From Gammaproteobacteria bacterium (GTDB taxonomy: Bacteria > Pseudomonadota > Gammaproteobacteria > PIWD01), in assembly GCA_003354005.1 (NCBI GenBank), contig PIWD01000013.1, positions 1 through 40,219 of the forward strand: 40,219 bases of DNA. Direction: 5' to 3'. This document shows positions 9,214 through 17,612 of the stretch, one piece after another. Position 1 is the first letter of the stretch, and each line of letters starts with the position of its first letter. A program made the position numbers and the translations under genes. The notes beneath the pieces were generated by a model that was given only the letters and a program-made list of their open reading frames with translations, was not told where the DNA came from and did no database searches.

Positions 9214-10236
9214 TTAAGTATACGTTGTAGCAATCAGTTCGGTGAGGCAACGTACCCAAAGTGGATGGTCGTTTAAACATGGTACTAATTGTAATGTTTG
9301 ACCTCCGATTGCATACCATTTTTTTTGAGCTCTTATCCCAATTTCTTCTAAGGTTTCGAGGCAATCAACGACAAAGGATGGGCAAGCAACGGTTATGTGT
9401 TTGATGCCGTCCCGTGCTAGTGTTTCTAACATCAAGTCGGTATATGGTGTTATCCAGGGTATTTTACCTAGACGTGATTGAAAAGATACCTTATATTGAG
9501 TTTCATTTAAATTTAGGGCTCTTGCAAGTAAGCGCGATGTTTCATAACACTGCGCGCGGTAACAGTATGTATTTTGTTCTGTTACTACTGGACAAGCGAT
9601 ATCCTTACATTTGATCTGACAGCCACTTTTATTTATATGTCTCTGCGGTAAGCTATGATAACTTAATAATAATGACCAATCTTGATGGCTTGTAATATTT
9701 TCTTTGATAAGCTCTGCATAAGCAGTGATAAATTCAGGGGTGTTGTAAAAATGGTTGATGACTTTAATTGCTGGAATGTTCCATTGCTTTTTCAAATGGT
9801 GCATCACATCCTCAATTGCAGAGCCACTTGTAGCCGAAGAGTATTGAGGGAATAAAGGCAGTATAATTAGGTTCTGGCAGTGCTTAAGTTTGTTTAATCC
9901 CATGGGAATACTTGGTGAACCATAGCGCATGCCCAGTTCAACTTGATAATGAGATCCCATATTTAAATTAAGTTGTGCAGTAAGCCGTTTTTTTAACTGC
10001 TCACTATAGAATAATAAAGGGGAGCCTTGGGGAAGCCATATTTTAGAATAGGCCTTTGCAGATTGTGACACCCTGAATGGTACAAGACAGACATTGACAA
10101 ATGGCCAGCGCATAGCTAACGGTAAATCAATGATGCGTGGATCACTTAAGAATTGCTTGAGGTAACGGCGAGTGGCTTTTTTACCACGGCGCTGTGGTGT
10201 CCCTACGTTAATAAGCAGAATGCCAGTTTTGTTCAT
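9214..10236 (-). CDS. hemH: Ferrochelatase
   Basis: A 340-residue enzyme that inserts Fe2+ into protoporphyrin IX, the last step of haem synthesis. It begins GILLINVGTPQ, shows the catalytic-His motif LLSYHSLPQRHI, then KIPWITPYTD, and the conserved CPSFVVDCLETLEEIGI near the C-terminus. I chose ATG 10236 because upstream the frame only offers a TTG. It lies on the same strand as the ABC genes but 92 bp upstream of them, and is separated from the porin gene by a terminator hairpin. Confidence 0.95.
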   Translation of the reverse strand: MNKTGILLINVGTPQRRGKKATRRYLKQFLSDPRIIDLPLAMRWPFVNVCLVPFRVSQSAKAYSKIWLPQGSPLLFYSEQLKKRLTAQLNLNMGSHYQVELGMRYGSPSIPMGLNKLKHCQNLIILPLFPQYSSATSGSAIEDVMHHLKKQWNIPAIKVINHFYNTPEFITAYAELIKENITSHQDWSLLLSYHSLPQRHINKSGCQIKCKDIACPVVTEQNTYCYRAQCYETSRLLARALNLNETQYKVSFQSRLGKIPWITPYTDLMLETLARDGIKHITVACPSFVVDCLETLEEIGIRAQKKWYAIGGQTLQLVPCLNDHPLWVRCLTELIATTYT

Positions 10237-10279
10237 ACACAAAACATCCGTCAAAAAGAAACGTATCTCCTAGAAGAAC

Positions 10280-10304
10280 AAAAGCCCGCACTAGGCGGGC
10301 TTTT
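10280..10304. terminator. Bidirectional rho-independent terminator
   Basis: AAAAGCCCGC (10280-10289) and GCGGGCTTTT (10295-10304) form a perfect 10-bp stem around a 5-nt loop, with A and T runs on the two sides. It lies 22 bp past the porin stop codon and so ends the porin transcript on the minus strand, upstream of hemH. Confidence 0.9.
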
Positions 10305-10325
10305 GCCACACTATTTAATTTCACG

Positions 10326-11540
10326 CTAGAACTGAACTGAGAACCTCAGAGCAACACTATTCGCACTTTTTCCTTGACCTTCCGCAGTATAAGCTGCATC
10401 GTGCACATATTGCAGAGTTGCGTCTGCATATTTAGTAATGCTCACATTATATGCAGCTAAGCAACGATGCTTAGGCAAAGCATAGATACCTTCACTAATA
10501 AACTCGCCCTGGCTTGACAATTGGTATCCAAGCTTAAAGTAGGAATGCCAGTCACTTGTTCTGAACTTATAGGACACCTCAGCACCAAGAGCTGAAACGT
10601 GTGATTCAGTACCAGAACCCATGATATCACCTAAAGCAGATACGTAGTCAATTCGACCACTTAAGTCATCATAGCTAAGACCAGCATGTAACGCGTAAGC
10701 TCCCGTTAGCTTGTCTGAAGCATAGAAGCTTGTATCTTGGCTAATAATACCAATATCACGTATGTCACGAACATAACTACCATCGACACGGTAGCTCACA
10801 CCACTATGCTTATCAGCATAAGCAAGTTTGGCAATAAAGTTGCTTATCCGACTACGACCGTCATCATTTGATGCAACATCATTGAATGCAGAAATAGATG
10901 CCATAAAACCACTATTATCTACAAAGCCCAACTTAATCGTTGTTTGATTAGATTGCACCAAAGATTGCACCAAACTTGGTGTTAGTGGGTATGAATTAGC
11001 ATAGTACCCAAAATCGGTCCATTCACGCCCTACTTGGAAGTAGACTGGAGACTTACACCTATTACCAATGTTGATATAACCTTCATCTATCACAACATGT
11101 TCTGCTGAATGATGCTTGCCATGTAGTGTGATGAAATTATTATAACCGTCTTCCTGTTGCTCAACAAATCCTAGAGCAGCACGAAATCTAACCCATGGAC
11201 TTACTTTTGCATTAGCTGCCAAAACAATATGATCAAGCCGCACATCAGTACGTGACGTACCAATTGCATCAAAATCAACTAAATTAGCACTATCACCTCG
11301 ACTCCCATAATTTACATCGACAGAAGCAATACCACTCCAATCAATCATACTACTGCCAAGTCTATGCCCAGCATGAGTATAATAACCATTCCCATTTGAT
11401 AAAACTTGCATAGCCAACTTGTGTAAAGCAGGTGGTTCTTGCTTTACACCTGCTTGATGAGCTAACGCTACCTGACTAGTAGCTACCAAACCCAATACAA
11501 GCGAAGCTACGACAGGTTTCACAGATCTTTTTAAACTCAC
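10326..11540 (-). CDS. lbtU: LbtU-family outer-membrane siderophore porin
   Basis: A 404-residue beta-barrel protein. The signal peptide (VVASLVLGLVATSQVALA, cleaved near residue 28) is followed by VDVNYGSRGDSANLVDF, LDHIVLAANAKVSPWVRFR and the family-like strip VYFQVGREWTDFGYYANSYP, then alternating strands to a C-terminal aromatic (VALRFSVQF). This matches the TonB-independent legiobactin receptor family of Legionella, but the assignment rests on recall of the pattern. The start is GTG at 11540, preceded by GAGGAG at good spacing. A long leader and its own terminator show that it is transcribed alone. Confidence 0.7.
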   Translation of the reverse strand: MSLKRSVKPVVASLVLGLVATSQVALAHQAGVKQEPPALHKLAMQVLSNGNGYYTHAGHRLGSSMIDWSGIASVDVNYGSRGDSANLVDFDAIGTSRTDVRLDHIVLAANAKVSPWVRFRAALGFVEQQEDGYNNFITLHGKHHSAEHVVIDEGYINIGNRCKSPVYFQVGREWTDFGYYANSYPLTPSLVQSLVQSNQTTIKLGFVDNSGFMASISAFNDVASNDDGRSRISNFIAKLAYADKHSGVSYRVDGSYVRDIRDIGIISQDTSFYASDKLTGAYALHAGLSYDDLSGRIDYVSALGDIMGSGTESHVSALGAEVSYKFRTSDWHSYFKLGYQLSSQGEFISEGIYALPKHRCLAAYNVSITKYADATLQYVHDAAYTAEGQGKSANSVALRFSVQF

Positions 11541-11742
11541 CTTCGTTTTCTCCTCACAAAATATTTAGCCTAACAAAAATTAAGCCATACCATAAGGCAT
11601 TCTCAAAACTACAACCCTGTCTTCAGTCAAAAAAATACCTACTCTTAAATACAAGTCTAACAGAAAATTTGTTCCGTACAACTCTCCAGATATATCAACC
11701 ATAGAAAAGCAGAAACCCAGCTATGCCAAACAATCTCGCCCA

Positions 11743-11771
11743 ACCATAAACAAAAAAAACAATGATGTCAA
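11743..11771 (-). promoter_or_regulatory. Putative porin promoter with long leader
   Basis: A consensus TTGACA (11771-11766), 17-bp spacer and TATGGT (11748-11743) on the minus strand. Transcription would start near 11736, leaving about 195 nt of untranslated leader before the porin GTG. No second gene is seen in 11541-11788. Confidence 0.5.
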
Positions 11772-11788
11772 CACATTTTTTTAAAATT

Positions 11789-12394
11789 TTACAATTGGTC
11801 TGCATGATTGGCTAAATAGGTTGCTACTCCTTGTGGTGTCGCCTTCATACCTTTTTCTCCACGTTGCCAACCAGCTGGGCACACCTCCCCGTATTCTTCA
11901 TGGTACTGTAGTGCATCGAAGAGTCGCAATATTTCATCGACATTCCGCCCAATTGGTAGATCATTAGCCATTTGAATACGTATGATGCCATTTTTATCAA
12001 TCAAAAATGAGGCTCGAAAAGCAACTGATTCTAGCATATGCTCAACACCATACAAACGGCAAGCCTTATGCCCTACATCAGCTATAAGTGGATAGTTAAC
12101 TGACCCAATGCCGCCCCTATCAATAGGGGTTTCTCGCCAAGCGTTGTGTGTGAATTGAGAATCAACTGAAATAGCCATCACTTCAACTTGCCGTTCTGTG
12201 AATGCATCAATACGCCGATCGAGTGCGATAAGCTCTGAGGGGCAAACAAAGGTAAAATCTAGTGGATAAAAAAACAAAAGCCCGTACCTTCCCTTAATCC
12301 TTTCCGACAACTTAAATTGGTAAACAACTTTGCCATTACCCAATACGGCAGGCAAACAAAAATCAGGCGCCTTGTTTGAAATAAGTACAGTCAT
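11789..12394 (-). CDS. Typical 2-Cys peroxiredoxin (AhpC/Prx1 type)
   Basis: A 201-residue thiol peroxidase that reduces hydrogen peroxide and organic peroxides. The peroxidatic Cys is C51 in LDFTFVCPSEL and the resolving Cys is C172 in GEVCPAGWQRGEKGMK, the arrangement of the decameric AhpC/Prx1 class. Length is standard. A GGAGA ribosome site lies 7 nt before ATG 12394. No ahpF is next to it, so thioredoxin or a distant reductase must recycle it. Placed beside iron uptake and haem genes, it fits protection against Fenton chemistry. Confidence 0.93.
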   Translation of the reverse strand: MTVLISNKAPDFCLPAVLGNGKVVYQFKLSERIKGRYGLLFFYPLDFTFVCPSELIALDRRIDAFTERQVEVMAISVDSQFTHNAWRETPIDRGGIGSVNYPLIADVGHKACRLYGVEHMLESVAFRASFLIDKNGIIRIQMANDLPIGRNVDEILRLFDALQYHEEYGEVCPAGWQRGEKGMKATPQGVATYLANHADQL

Positions 12395-12483
12395 ATAATG
12401 ATCTCCACTGTAACCCTGACCACCATATGCTTTAAAGGTAGGTTAGGATTGTGCTAAGTTTTGCTACGAATTTTCTTTCAATC

Positions 12484-13344
12484 TTAGGATGGTTGCCTAC
12501 TCGCCATAATTTTATCAAGCAGCTTAGACAACACATTTCCTGAACCGATTTCTGCGAATGTAACATGATTCTGTCGCAGAATCAATTGAACACTTTCAAA
12601 CCATCGTACAGGTGAAACTAATTGAGCAACAAGATAGTCACAAATTTTTTCTTGCGTATAAGTATCTGCCGTATAATTGGAAATGACAGGGATACTTGGT
12701 GAACGAAATGTAAATTGCTGTAAAAATTCATCAAAAGTCTTCTGAGCTGGCTGCATATAACGTGAATGAAAAGCACCGCTTGTTTTTAATTTAATGGCAT
12801 ATTTCTTCATTTTTTTTATGACAATAGCTATTTTGTCAAGATCTTCCGCTGGTCCTGATAGGATAATTTGCTCAGCGGTGTTAATATTTGCGATATCTAA
12901 CTGAGGCAATGCTTGATCAAGCAAGAGCTTTTCGACCTGCTTAAACGATAGACCAATAACAGCAAGCATACCTCCTTCTTTTATCTGTGACATTAATTGT
13001 GCTCGTTTTTGAACAATACGCAACCCATCGATGAATGAAAAAACGTCAGCTGCCAATAGGGCATTATACTCTCCTAAACTATGCCCCATCAAAAAATCAG
13101 GCTGTGTACCACCATCTTCACGGTATGCCCGATAGGTCATTGCATTGACGACGTAAAGTGCTACCTGCGTATACTGAGTTTCATCTAGTTCTTTTTCTGG
13201 GTCAATTGTACAAAGTGTTTTAATCGAATAGCCCAGCAACACATCTGCCTGACCTTCATAATCATGGTATTTTTCAAATAACTCAGCACCCATCCCAACT
13301 TCTTGTGAACCCTGTCCTGGAAACATAATAACTGTTTTTGTCAT
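12484..13344 (-). CDS. fabD: ACP S-malonyltransferase, resembling discrete (trans-AT) polyketide acyltransferases
   Basis: A 286-residue acyltransferase that moves malonyl from CoA to an acyl carrier protein. Motifs are FPGQGSQ (8-14), the nucleophile motif GHSLGEYNAL with S89, R114 in QKRAQLMSQ, and GAFHSRYMQPA with catalytic H193. LGYSIKTLC and ETQYTQVALYVVNA, plus AFHSRYM, read more like discrete acyltransferases of trans-AT polyketide pathways than like E. coli FabD (VPSHCALM at the second site). No fabH, fabG or acpP is adjacent, unlike the usual fab cluster. It could still be the only FabD of the cell. Confidence 0.88.
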   Translation of the reverse strand: MTKTVIMFPGQGSQEVGMGAELFEKYHDYEGQADVLLGYSIKTLCTIDPEKELDETQYTQVALYVVNAMTYRAYREDGGTQPDFLMGHSLGEYNALLAADVFSFIDGLRIVQKRAQLMSQIKEGGMLAVIGLSFKQVEKLLLDQALPQLDIANINTAEQIILSGPAEDLDKIAIVIKKMKKYAIKLKTSGAFHSRYMQPAQKTFDEFLQQFTFRSPSIPVISNYTADTYTQEKICDYLVAQLVSPVRWFESVQLILRQNHVTFAEIGSGNVLSKLLDKIMASRQPS

Positions 13345-13402
13345 AACCTAATCTCAATATTTTATCATTCAAAGCTGTTAGCAGCGTACATTACAACCTT
13401 GA

Positions 13403-13416
13403 TATACATTTGTATA
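13403..13416. promoter_or_regulatory. Perfect 14-bp palindrome upstream of the malonyltransferase gene
   Basis: TATACATTTGTATA is perfectly palindromic and lies 60-70 bp upstream of the minus-strand start at 13344, where a promoter would be expected. It looks like a dimeric regulator site or a -10 region; which one is not decidable here. Confidence 0.35.
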
Positions 13417-13475
13417 CACGTTAACTGAGCAGCTACTAAACCATTCTCGTTGTTTACAGCGGAGAGTGTCACCTA

Positions 13476-14918
13476 TCAATTATAGGGTGGGTGAGCCATA
13501 AGGTAAGGATTCATCACTTTGTCAAATTCCTCGGCAGATAGGTAGCCTAGCTTCAGTGTGGCCTCTCTTAAAGTTAAATCATGTTTCTGTGCTTCATGAG
13601 CAATACTACTTGCTTTATCGTAACCAATGATGGGGTTAAGAGCCGTGACTAGCATCAGAGACCGCGAAACGTAATGCTCGATTCGCTCATGGTTGGGTTC
13701 CATGCCTTCGAGAAGAAAATCTGTGAAGTTTTGGCTGCAATCTGCCAGTAAATAAATCGATTCTAGAATATTATAAATCATCAATGGCTTATAGACATTC
13801 ATCTCTAAGGATCCACTAGCACCCGCAAAACCAACGGCAGTATCATATCCCATAACCTGAACAGCCGCCATAGCCATGGCTTCACATTGTGTAGGGTTGA
13901 CTTTGCCAGGCATAATGGAAGAGCCTGGTTCATTCGCAGGGATAATCAGTTCATACAACCCAGCACGTGGGCCACAACTTAACAAGCGTATATCATTGGC
14001 GATCTTGTACAGCGAGTTAGCAAGTGTTCGTAGATGGCCACTGACTACAACAAGTGCATCATGAGAGCCTTGTAGCGCAAATTTATCTTCTGCTGGAACA
14101 AATGGAATCTCGGTGAAGACAGAGATATATTTAACTGCAAATTCAGGAAAAGCGGTGGGCGCATTCAGACCAGTTCCGATTGCTGTACCACCGAGTGTGA
14201 GTGGATATAATTCATGCAGGGCTACATTAAGTCGTATGACATTATCAAAGAGTAGCGTAGAATAACCAGAAAACTCTTGCCCCAGTGTCATCGGAACAGC
14301 GTCTTGCATATGGGTTCGGCCAATTTTGACAATTTTACGCCACATATGAGCTTTTGTACCGAGTGCATTCCTCATCTTTTCAATGGAAGGGATCAGTTTC
14401 TTGATGAGTGCTCTGGAAATTGCCATGTGCATAGCAGTTGGGAAAACATCATTGGAGGACTGTGACATATTTACGTGATCATTGGGATGAACAGGGGTTT
14501 TGCTGCCTAATTGGCCTCCTAATATTTCAATGGCACGGTTAGCAACAACCTCATTGACATTCATATTGCATTGTGTCCCACTGCCCGTCATCCAAACATG
14601 CAATGGGAACTGATCAAGCCAGTAGCAGGTCTTGTTCTGTCGATTTTGCCATTGGCCAGTAAGAAGCTCGTCTACCGCTTGGCTGATAACATCCGCTTTT
14701 GCTGTATCTAATTTTTTTAGATCACAATTCGCCTTGGCGGCCGCTTTTTTAATAAGAATAATCGCCTGAATCACCTCAGGAGGCATTCTATTTCGCCCGA
14801 TTGAAAAATAGCGAATGGAGCGTTGTGTTTGTGCGCCCCAATATTTATCATTTGACACCTCAACATCGCCCAGGCTGTCCCGCTCAACACGATAGGAATC
14901 ATTGTCTTGTTGGCTCAT
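13476..14918 (-). CDS. fumC: Class II fumarate hydratase
   Basis: A 480-residue fumarase of the iron-independent class II, which interconverts fumarate and malate in the TCA cycle. The superfamily signature [15 protein letters not shown] is intact, as are [27 protein letters not shown] and [17 protein letters not shown], which together form the composite active site. Length is standard. AGGAG lies 6 nt before ATG 14918. Use of the cluster-free enzyme fits a cell exposed to oxidants. It is transcribed towards the malonyltransferase gene but 131 bp away. Confidence 0.96.
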   Translation of the reverse strand: MSQQDNDSYRVERDSLGDVEVSNDKYWGAQTQRSIRYFSIGRNRMPPEVIQAIILIKKAAAKANCDLKKLDTAKADVISQAVDELLTGQWQNRQNKTCYWLDQFPLHVWMTGSGTQCNMNVNEVVANRAIEILGGQLGSKTPVHPNDHVNMSQSSNDVFPTAMHMAISRALIKKLIPSIEKMRNALGTKAHMWRKIVKIGRTHMQDAVPMTLGQEFSGYSTLLFDNVIRLNVALHELYPLTLGGTAIGTGLNAPTAFPEFAVKYISVFTEIPFVPAEDKFALQGSHDALVVVSGHLRTLANSLYKIANDIRLLSCGPRAGLYELIIPANEPGSSIMPGKVNPTQCEAMAMAAVQVMGYDTAVGFAGASGSLEMNVYKPLMIYNILESIYLLADCSQNFTDFLLEGMEPNHERIEHYVSRSLMLVTALNPIIGYDKASSIAHEAQKHDLTLREATLKLGYLSAEEFDKVMNPYLMAHPPYN

Positions 14919-14980
14919 TTTTTAGCTCCTACTTAAACAAAGGCATTCTGACACCTTATACGGGCTAATGCAAGATGATT

Positions 14981-15175
14981 TTATCCAGCGGTCGTTGCTT
15001 CAGGGGTGTGTTTAGTGTCATTAACTTGGACAGTACAATTCTTTGAATTCGGCTGCTGAATAGTATTGGGAGGAATCATCTCTACAGAATCTTTGGCTCT
15101 AATCGATTCTGCAGGAGCAGTAACCTTCCATATTTCATACGATTTATGGTATACTATGCGTTGGTAAGCTGACTA
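14981..15175 (-). other. Unexplained open frame between fumC and rnpB
   Basis: A minus-strand frame of about 65 codons is open from inside rnpB to TAA at 14981-14983. It reads with protein-like composition (YEIWKVTAPAESIRAKDSVE, then MIPPNTIQQPNSKNC and a Thr-rich end). The only ATG is in the middle and has no good ribosome site. It may be the 3' remnant of a lost gene. It is reported because it is the only content seen between fumC and the rnpB promoter. Confidence 0.2.
15126..15155 (+). promoter_or_regulatory. Putative rnpB promoter
   Basis: TATACT at 15150-15155 lies 7 bp before the first base of the rnpB helix, as expected for a -10 box. A weak -35 (TTCCAT, 15126-15131) is 18 bp upstream. 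Confidence 0.55.
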
Positions 15176-15522
15176 GGCAGTCGCTGTGATGTGTTTATCA
15201 TAGAGGAAAGTCCGGGCTCCATAGGATGCAGTGCCAGATAACGTCTGGGCGGTTAAAGCTGACGGAAAGTGCCACAGAAAATATACCGCCTATGCACATA
15301 GTATAGGTAAGGGTGAAATGGTGTGGTAAGAGCGCACCGCACTTGTGGCAACATAGGTGGCATGGCAAACCCCACTGGGAGCAAGACCAAATAGAGGCTG
15401 ATGTTTCTTTTAAACAACCTGTGATCCGCAGGCAGCCGGGTAGGTCGCTTGAGGTGTATGGAGACATACATCCCAGATGAATGACTGTCCATGACAGAAC
15501 CCGGCTTATCGGTCAGCTTACC
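15163..15522 (+). ncRNA. rnpB: RNase P RNA (class A)
   Basis: The catalytic RNA of RNase P, which matures tRNA 5' ends. The universal 5' core GAGGAAAGTCCGGGCTCC and the 3' core ACAGAACCCGGCTTATCGG are present. The ends GGTAAGCTGAC (15163-15173) and GTCAGCTTACC (15512-15522) form the 11-bp closing helix P1, which fixes both ends and gives 360 nt. The adenosine-rich CR segments (for example GAGCAAGACCAAATAG) are also recognisable. The orientation is plus, with glmS downstream. Confidence 0.97.
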
Positions 15523-15530
15523 AAAAATGA

Positions 15531-15567
15531 GCGTAAAGCCCCTGTCTTTAGACTTGGGGAGTATCAG
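15531..15567 (+). mobile_element. IS200/IS605-like right-end hairpin remnant
   Basis: Just 16 bp past rnpB, CCCCTGTCT and AGACTTGGGG (15539-15559) form a stem with a two-base loop, followed by AGTATCA. The form (CCCC..CTTTAG..GGGGAG-TATCA) matches the ends of tnpB-type insertion sequences and the other copies in this window. It could double as an rnpB terminator, though no T-tract follows. Confidence 0.45.
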
Positions 15568-15603
15568 TGAAACAACTGGTCAAATTTGATAGAGATAAAC
15601 TTT

Positions 15604-17445
15604 ATGTGTGGCATTATAGCAGCCATCAGTCACCGTGATGTTGCACCTATATTACTAGAAGGCTTAAAACGCCTTGAGTATCGTGGTTATGATTCAGCTG
15701 GCATGGCTATTTGTTATCCTGATTACGGTATCCGCTGTGTGCGTGCAGTTGGAAAAGTACATGCCTTGGCTACTTCATTGGAAAAGACTAGCCTGGCGGG
15801 GCATATCGGTATTGCTCATACGAGATGGGCAACACACGGCAAACCCTCACTCGCCAATGCACACCCACATGTCTCACACAATACAGTCGCGTTGATTCAT
15901 AATGGTATCATTGAAAACTATCTTGCTCTGAAGGAAATGCTGTTGAAACGTAATTATCGTTTTGATTCACAAACCGATACAGAGGTTGCTGCGCACCTTA
16001 TACATGCAGACTATCAAGAGCATGGGGATATGCTGAGTACGTTATGCCGTGTAGGGCAGCAGCTCGTGGGTATGTTCTCATTTGCCGTACTTAATCATCA
16101 AGAACCTAATACACTATGGGCTATACGATCAGGCAGTCCACTTGTGGTTGGGCTGGGTGACAATGAATGCTTTATCGCCTCAGATGCCTACGCACTTTCG
16201 CCACTTGTATCCCATCTTATTTGCTTGGAAGAAGGTGACATTGTTGCTTTGTCAGTCGATGGCTATCGTATTTATGGTTGTCAGGGACATTTAGTCAAGC
16301 GCGAGGTAAGGCCAGCAGTCCATTTAGCAGATAGTGGTGATCGAGGCACTTATCGACACTATATGTTAAAAGAAATCCATGAACAACCTGCTATGGTGGA
16401 TGCCTTACTTGATCGTTATGCATCGTTGTCAGATGTACTCACTTCCTTGCAGTGTAAAAAGCAAGGGCATTCAGATCTCAGCAAATTTGATCACATTCGT
16501 ATGATCCATATTATAGCGTGTGGCTCAAGTTATCATGCTGGTTTAGTGGGTCGTCATTGGCTGGAACATTCTATTGGTATCCCGTGCCAAGTTGAGGTTG
16601 CAAGTGAATATCGCTACCGTAATATCGTTGTACCAGAAAATACTCTGTTTATTGCAATATCACAATCGGGTGAAACAGCCGATATATTAGCTGCATTACG
16701 CCACGCCAAGCAACAGCCGTATGCTATATTCTTATCACTCTGCAATGTATTGGACAGCACTTTGGTACGTGAAAGTGAACTGGTATTTCAAACCCATGCT
16801 GGTCTTGAAATTGGCGTTGCATCCACGAAAGCATTCACTATGCAACTATTATCATTGTTACTGTTCACAGCAGCGATGGGGCAACGTCGGCAAAAAATAG
16901 AGATGCCAGATATTTTTCTACGTGCCCTAAAAGGATTGCCAGAGCAAATGACGGAAACACTCGCCCTTGGAGCCAGCATTCAGCGTATTGCACCTTACTT
17001 TTTAGACAAAAAAAGTGCCTTGTTTTTAGGGCGTGGGATACAATATCCCATCGCCATGGAAGGCTCGCTTAAATTAAAGGAAATATCGTATATACATGCG
17101 GAAGCTTATCCTGCTGGTGAACTTAAACATGGCCCGTTAGCATTGCTAGAAGCCAATATGCCAGTGGTAATTATGATGCCACAAGATCATTTAGTTGAAA
17201 AATTACGTTCTAACATCAATGAAATCAAAGCAAGAGATGGGGAGGTAATTTTATTGGCTGATCAGCGACTTATTGAGACCCAAAAGCAAAATTCACACAT
17301 CATCACAATGCCCCCTATCGACACCTTATTATCACCTTTATTGTACACTATCCCCTTACAGCTACTGGCTTACCATGTCGCCTTATTAAAGGGCACTGAT
17401 GTAGACCAACCACGGCATCTTGCTAAGTCAGTAACAGTTGAGTAA
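15604..17445 (+). CDS. glmS: Glutamine-fructose-6-phosphate aminotransferase (isomerizing)
   Basis: A 613-residue enzyme that makes glucosamine-6-phosphate, the first step to UDP-GlcNAc for peptidoglycan and lipid A. I start at ATG 15604, since MCGIIA exposes Cys as the N-terminal nucleophile of the glutaminase domain; the frame extends further upstream only to a TTG. The glutaminase domain shows RGYDSAGMA and THGKPSLANAHPH. Two SIS domains follow, with SGETADILAAL and YIHAEAYPAGELKHGPLALL, and the C-terminal signature DVDQPRHLAKSVTVE. Length is normal. No GlmS riboswitch-ribozyme is seen upstream. Confidence 0.97.
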   Translation: MCGIIAAISHRDVAPILLEGLKRLEYRGYDSAGMAICYPDYGIRCVRAVGKVHALATSLEKTSLAGHIGIAHTRWATHGKPSLANAHPHVSHNTVALIHNGIIENYLALKEMLLKRNYRFDSQTDTEVAAHLIHADYQEHGDMLSTLCRVGQQLVGMFSFAVLNHQEPNTLWAIRSGSPLVVGLGDNECFIASDAYALSPLVSHLICLEEGDIVALSVDGYRIYGCQGHLVKREVRPAVHLADSGDRGTYRHYMLKEIHEQPAMVDALLDRYASLSDVLTSLQCKKQGHSDLSKFDHIRMIHIIACGSSYHAGLVGRHWLEHSIGIPCQVEVASEYRYRNIVVPENTLFIAISQSGETADILAALRHAKQQPYAIFLSLCNVLDSTLVRESELVFQTHAGLEIGVASTKAFTMQLLSLLLFTAAMGQRRQKIEMPDIFLRALKGLPEQMTETLALGASIQRIAPYFLDKKSALFLGRGIQYPIAMEGSLKLKEISYIHAEAYPAGELKHGPLALLEANMPVVIMMPQDHLVEKLRSNINEIKARDGEVILLADQRLIETQKQNSHIITMPPIDTLLSPLLYTIPLQLLAYHVALLKGTDVDQPRHLAKSVTVE

Positions 17446-17606
17446 TACAGCACACGGCAAACCCACTTTAACCTCTTGTGCGGAATTTCCCCCCAGAGAA
17501 CTAGCACCACCTGCTGCACCCAAACAACAAGCAGAACCCCACGGGGAGGTCACCAGGCTTCCACAGGAAACTTGCGCTAGAACAGTCAGTGGCCACTAGT
17601 GGTGGG
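17446..17606 (-). pseudogene. Possible tnpB 3'-tail remnant downstream of glmS
   Basis: The minus strand is open for about 55 codons with an untypical, Gly/Ser/Cys-rich translation (WPLTVLAQVSCGSLVTSP, then SACCLGAAGGASSLGG and AQEVKVGLPC) ending inside the 3' end of glmS. The pattern VLAQVSCG resembles the VLACGE segment at the end of TnpB proteins. There is no start codon or ribosome site. Without the resemblance to the clearer copy at 18833-18961 I would not call it. Confidence 0.25.
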
Positions 17607-17612
17607 AATATA

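Noticed and set aside
15198-15492. Two Cys-rich minus-strand frames of 79 and 89 codons
   Set aside because: They lie entirely antisense to rnpB, whose conserved RNA structure explains the sequence.
15523-15603. glmS riboswitch-ribozyme
   Set aside because: The gap upstream of glmS is about 80 bp and filled by the insertion-sequence-like hairpin. None of the ribozyme core was recognised.
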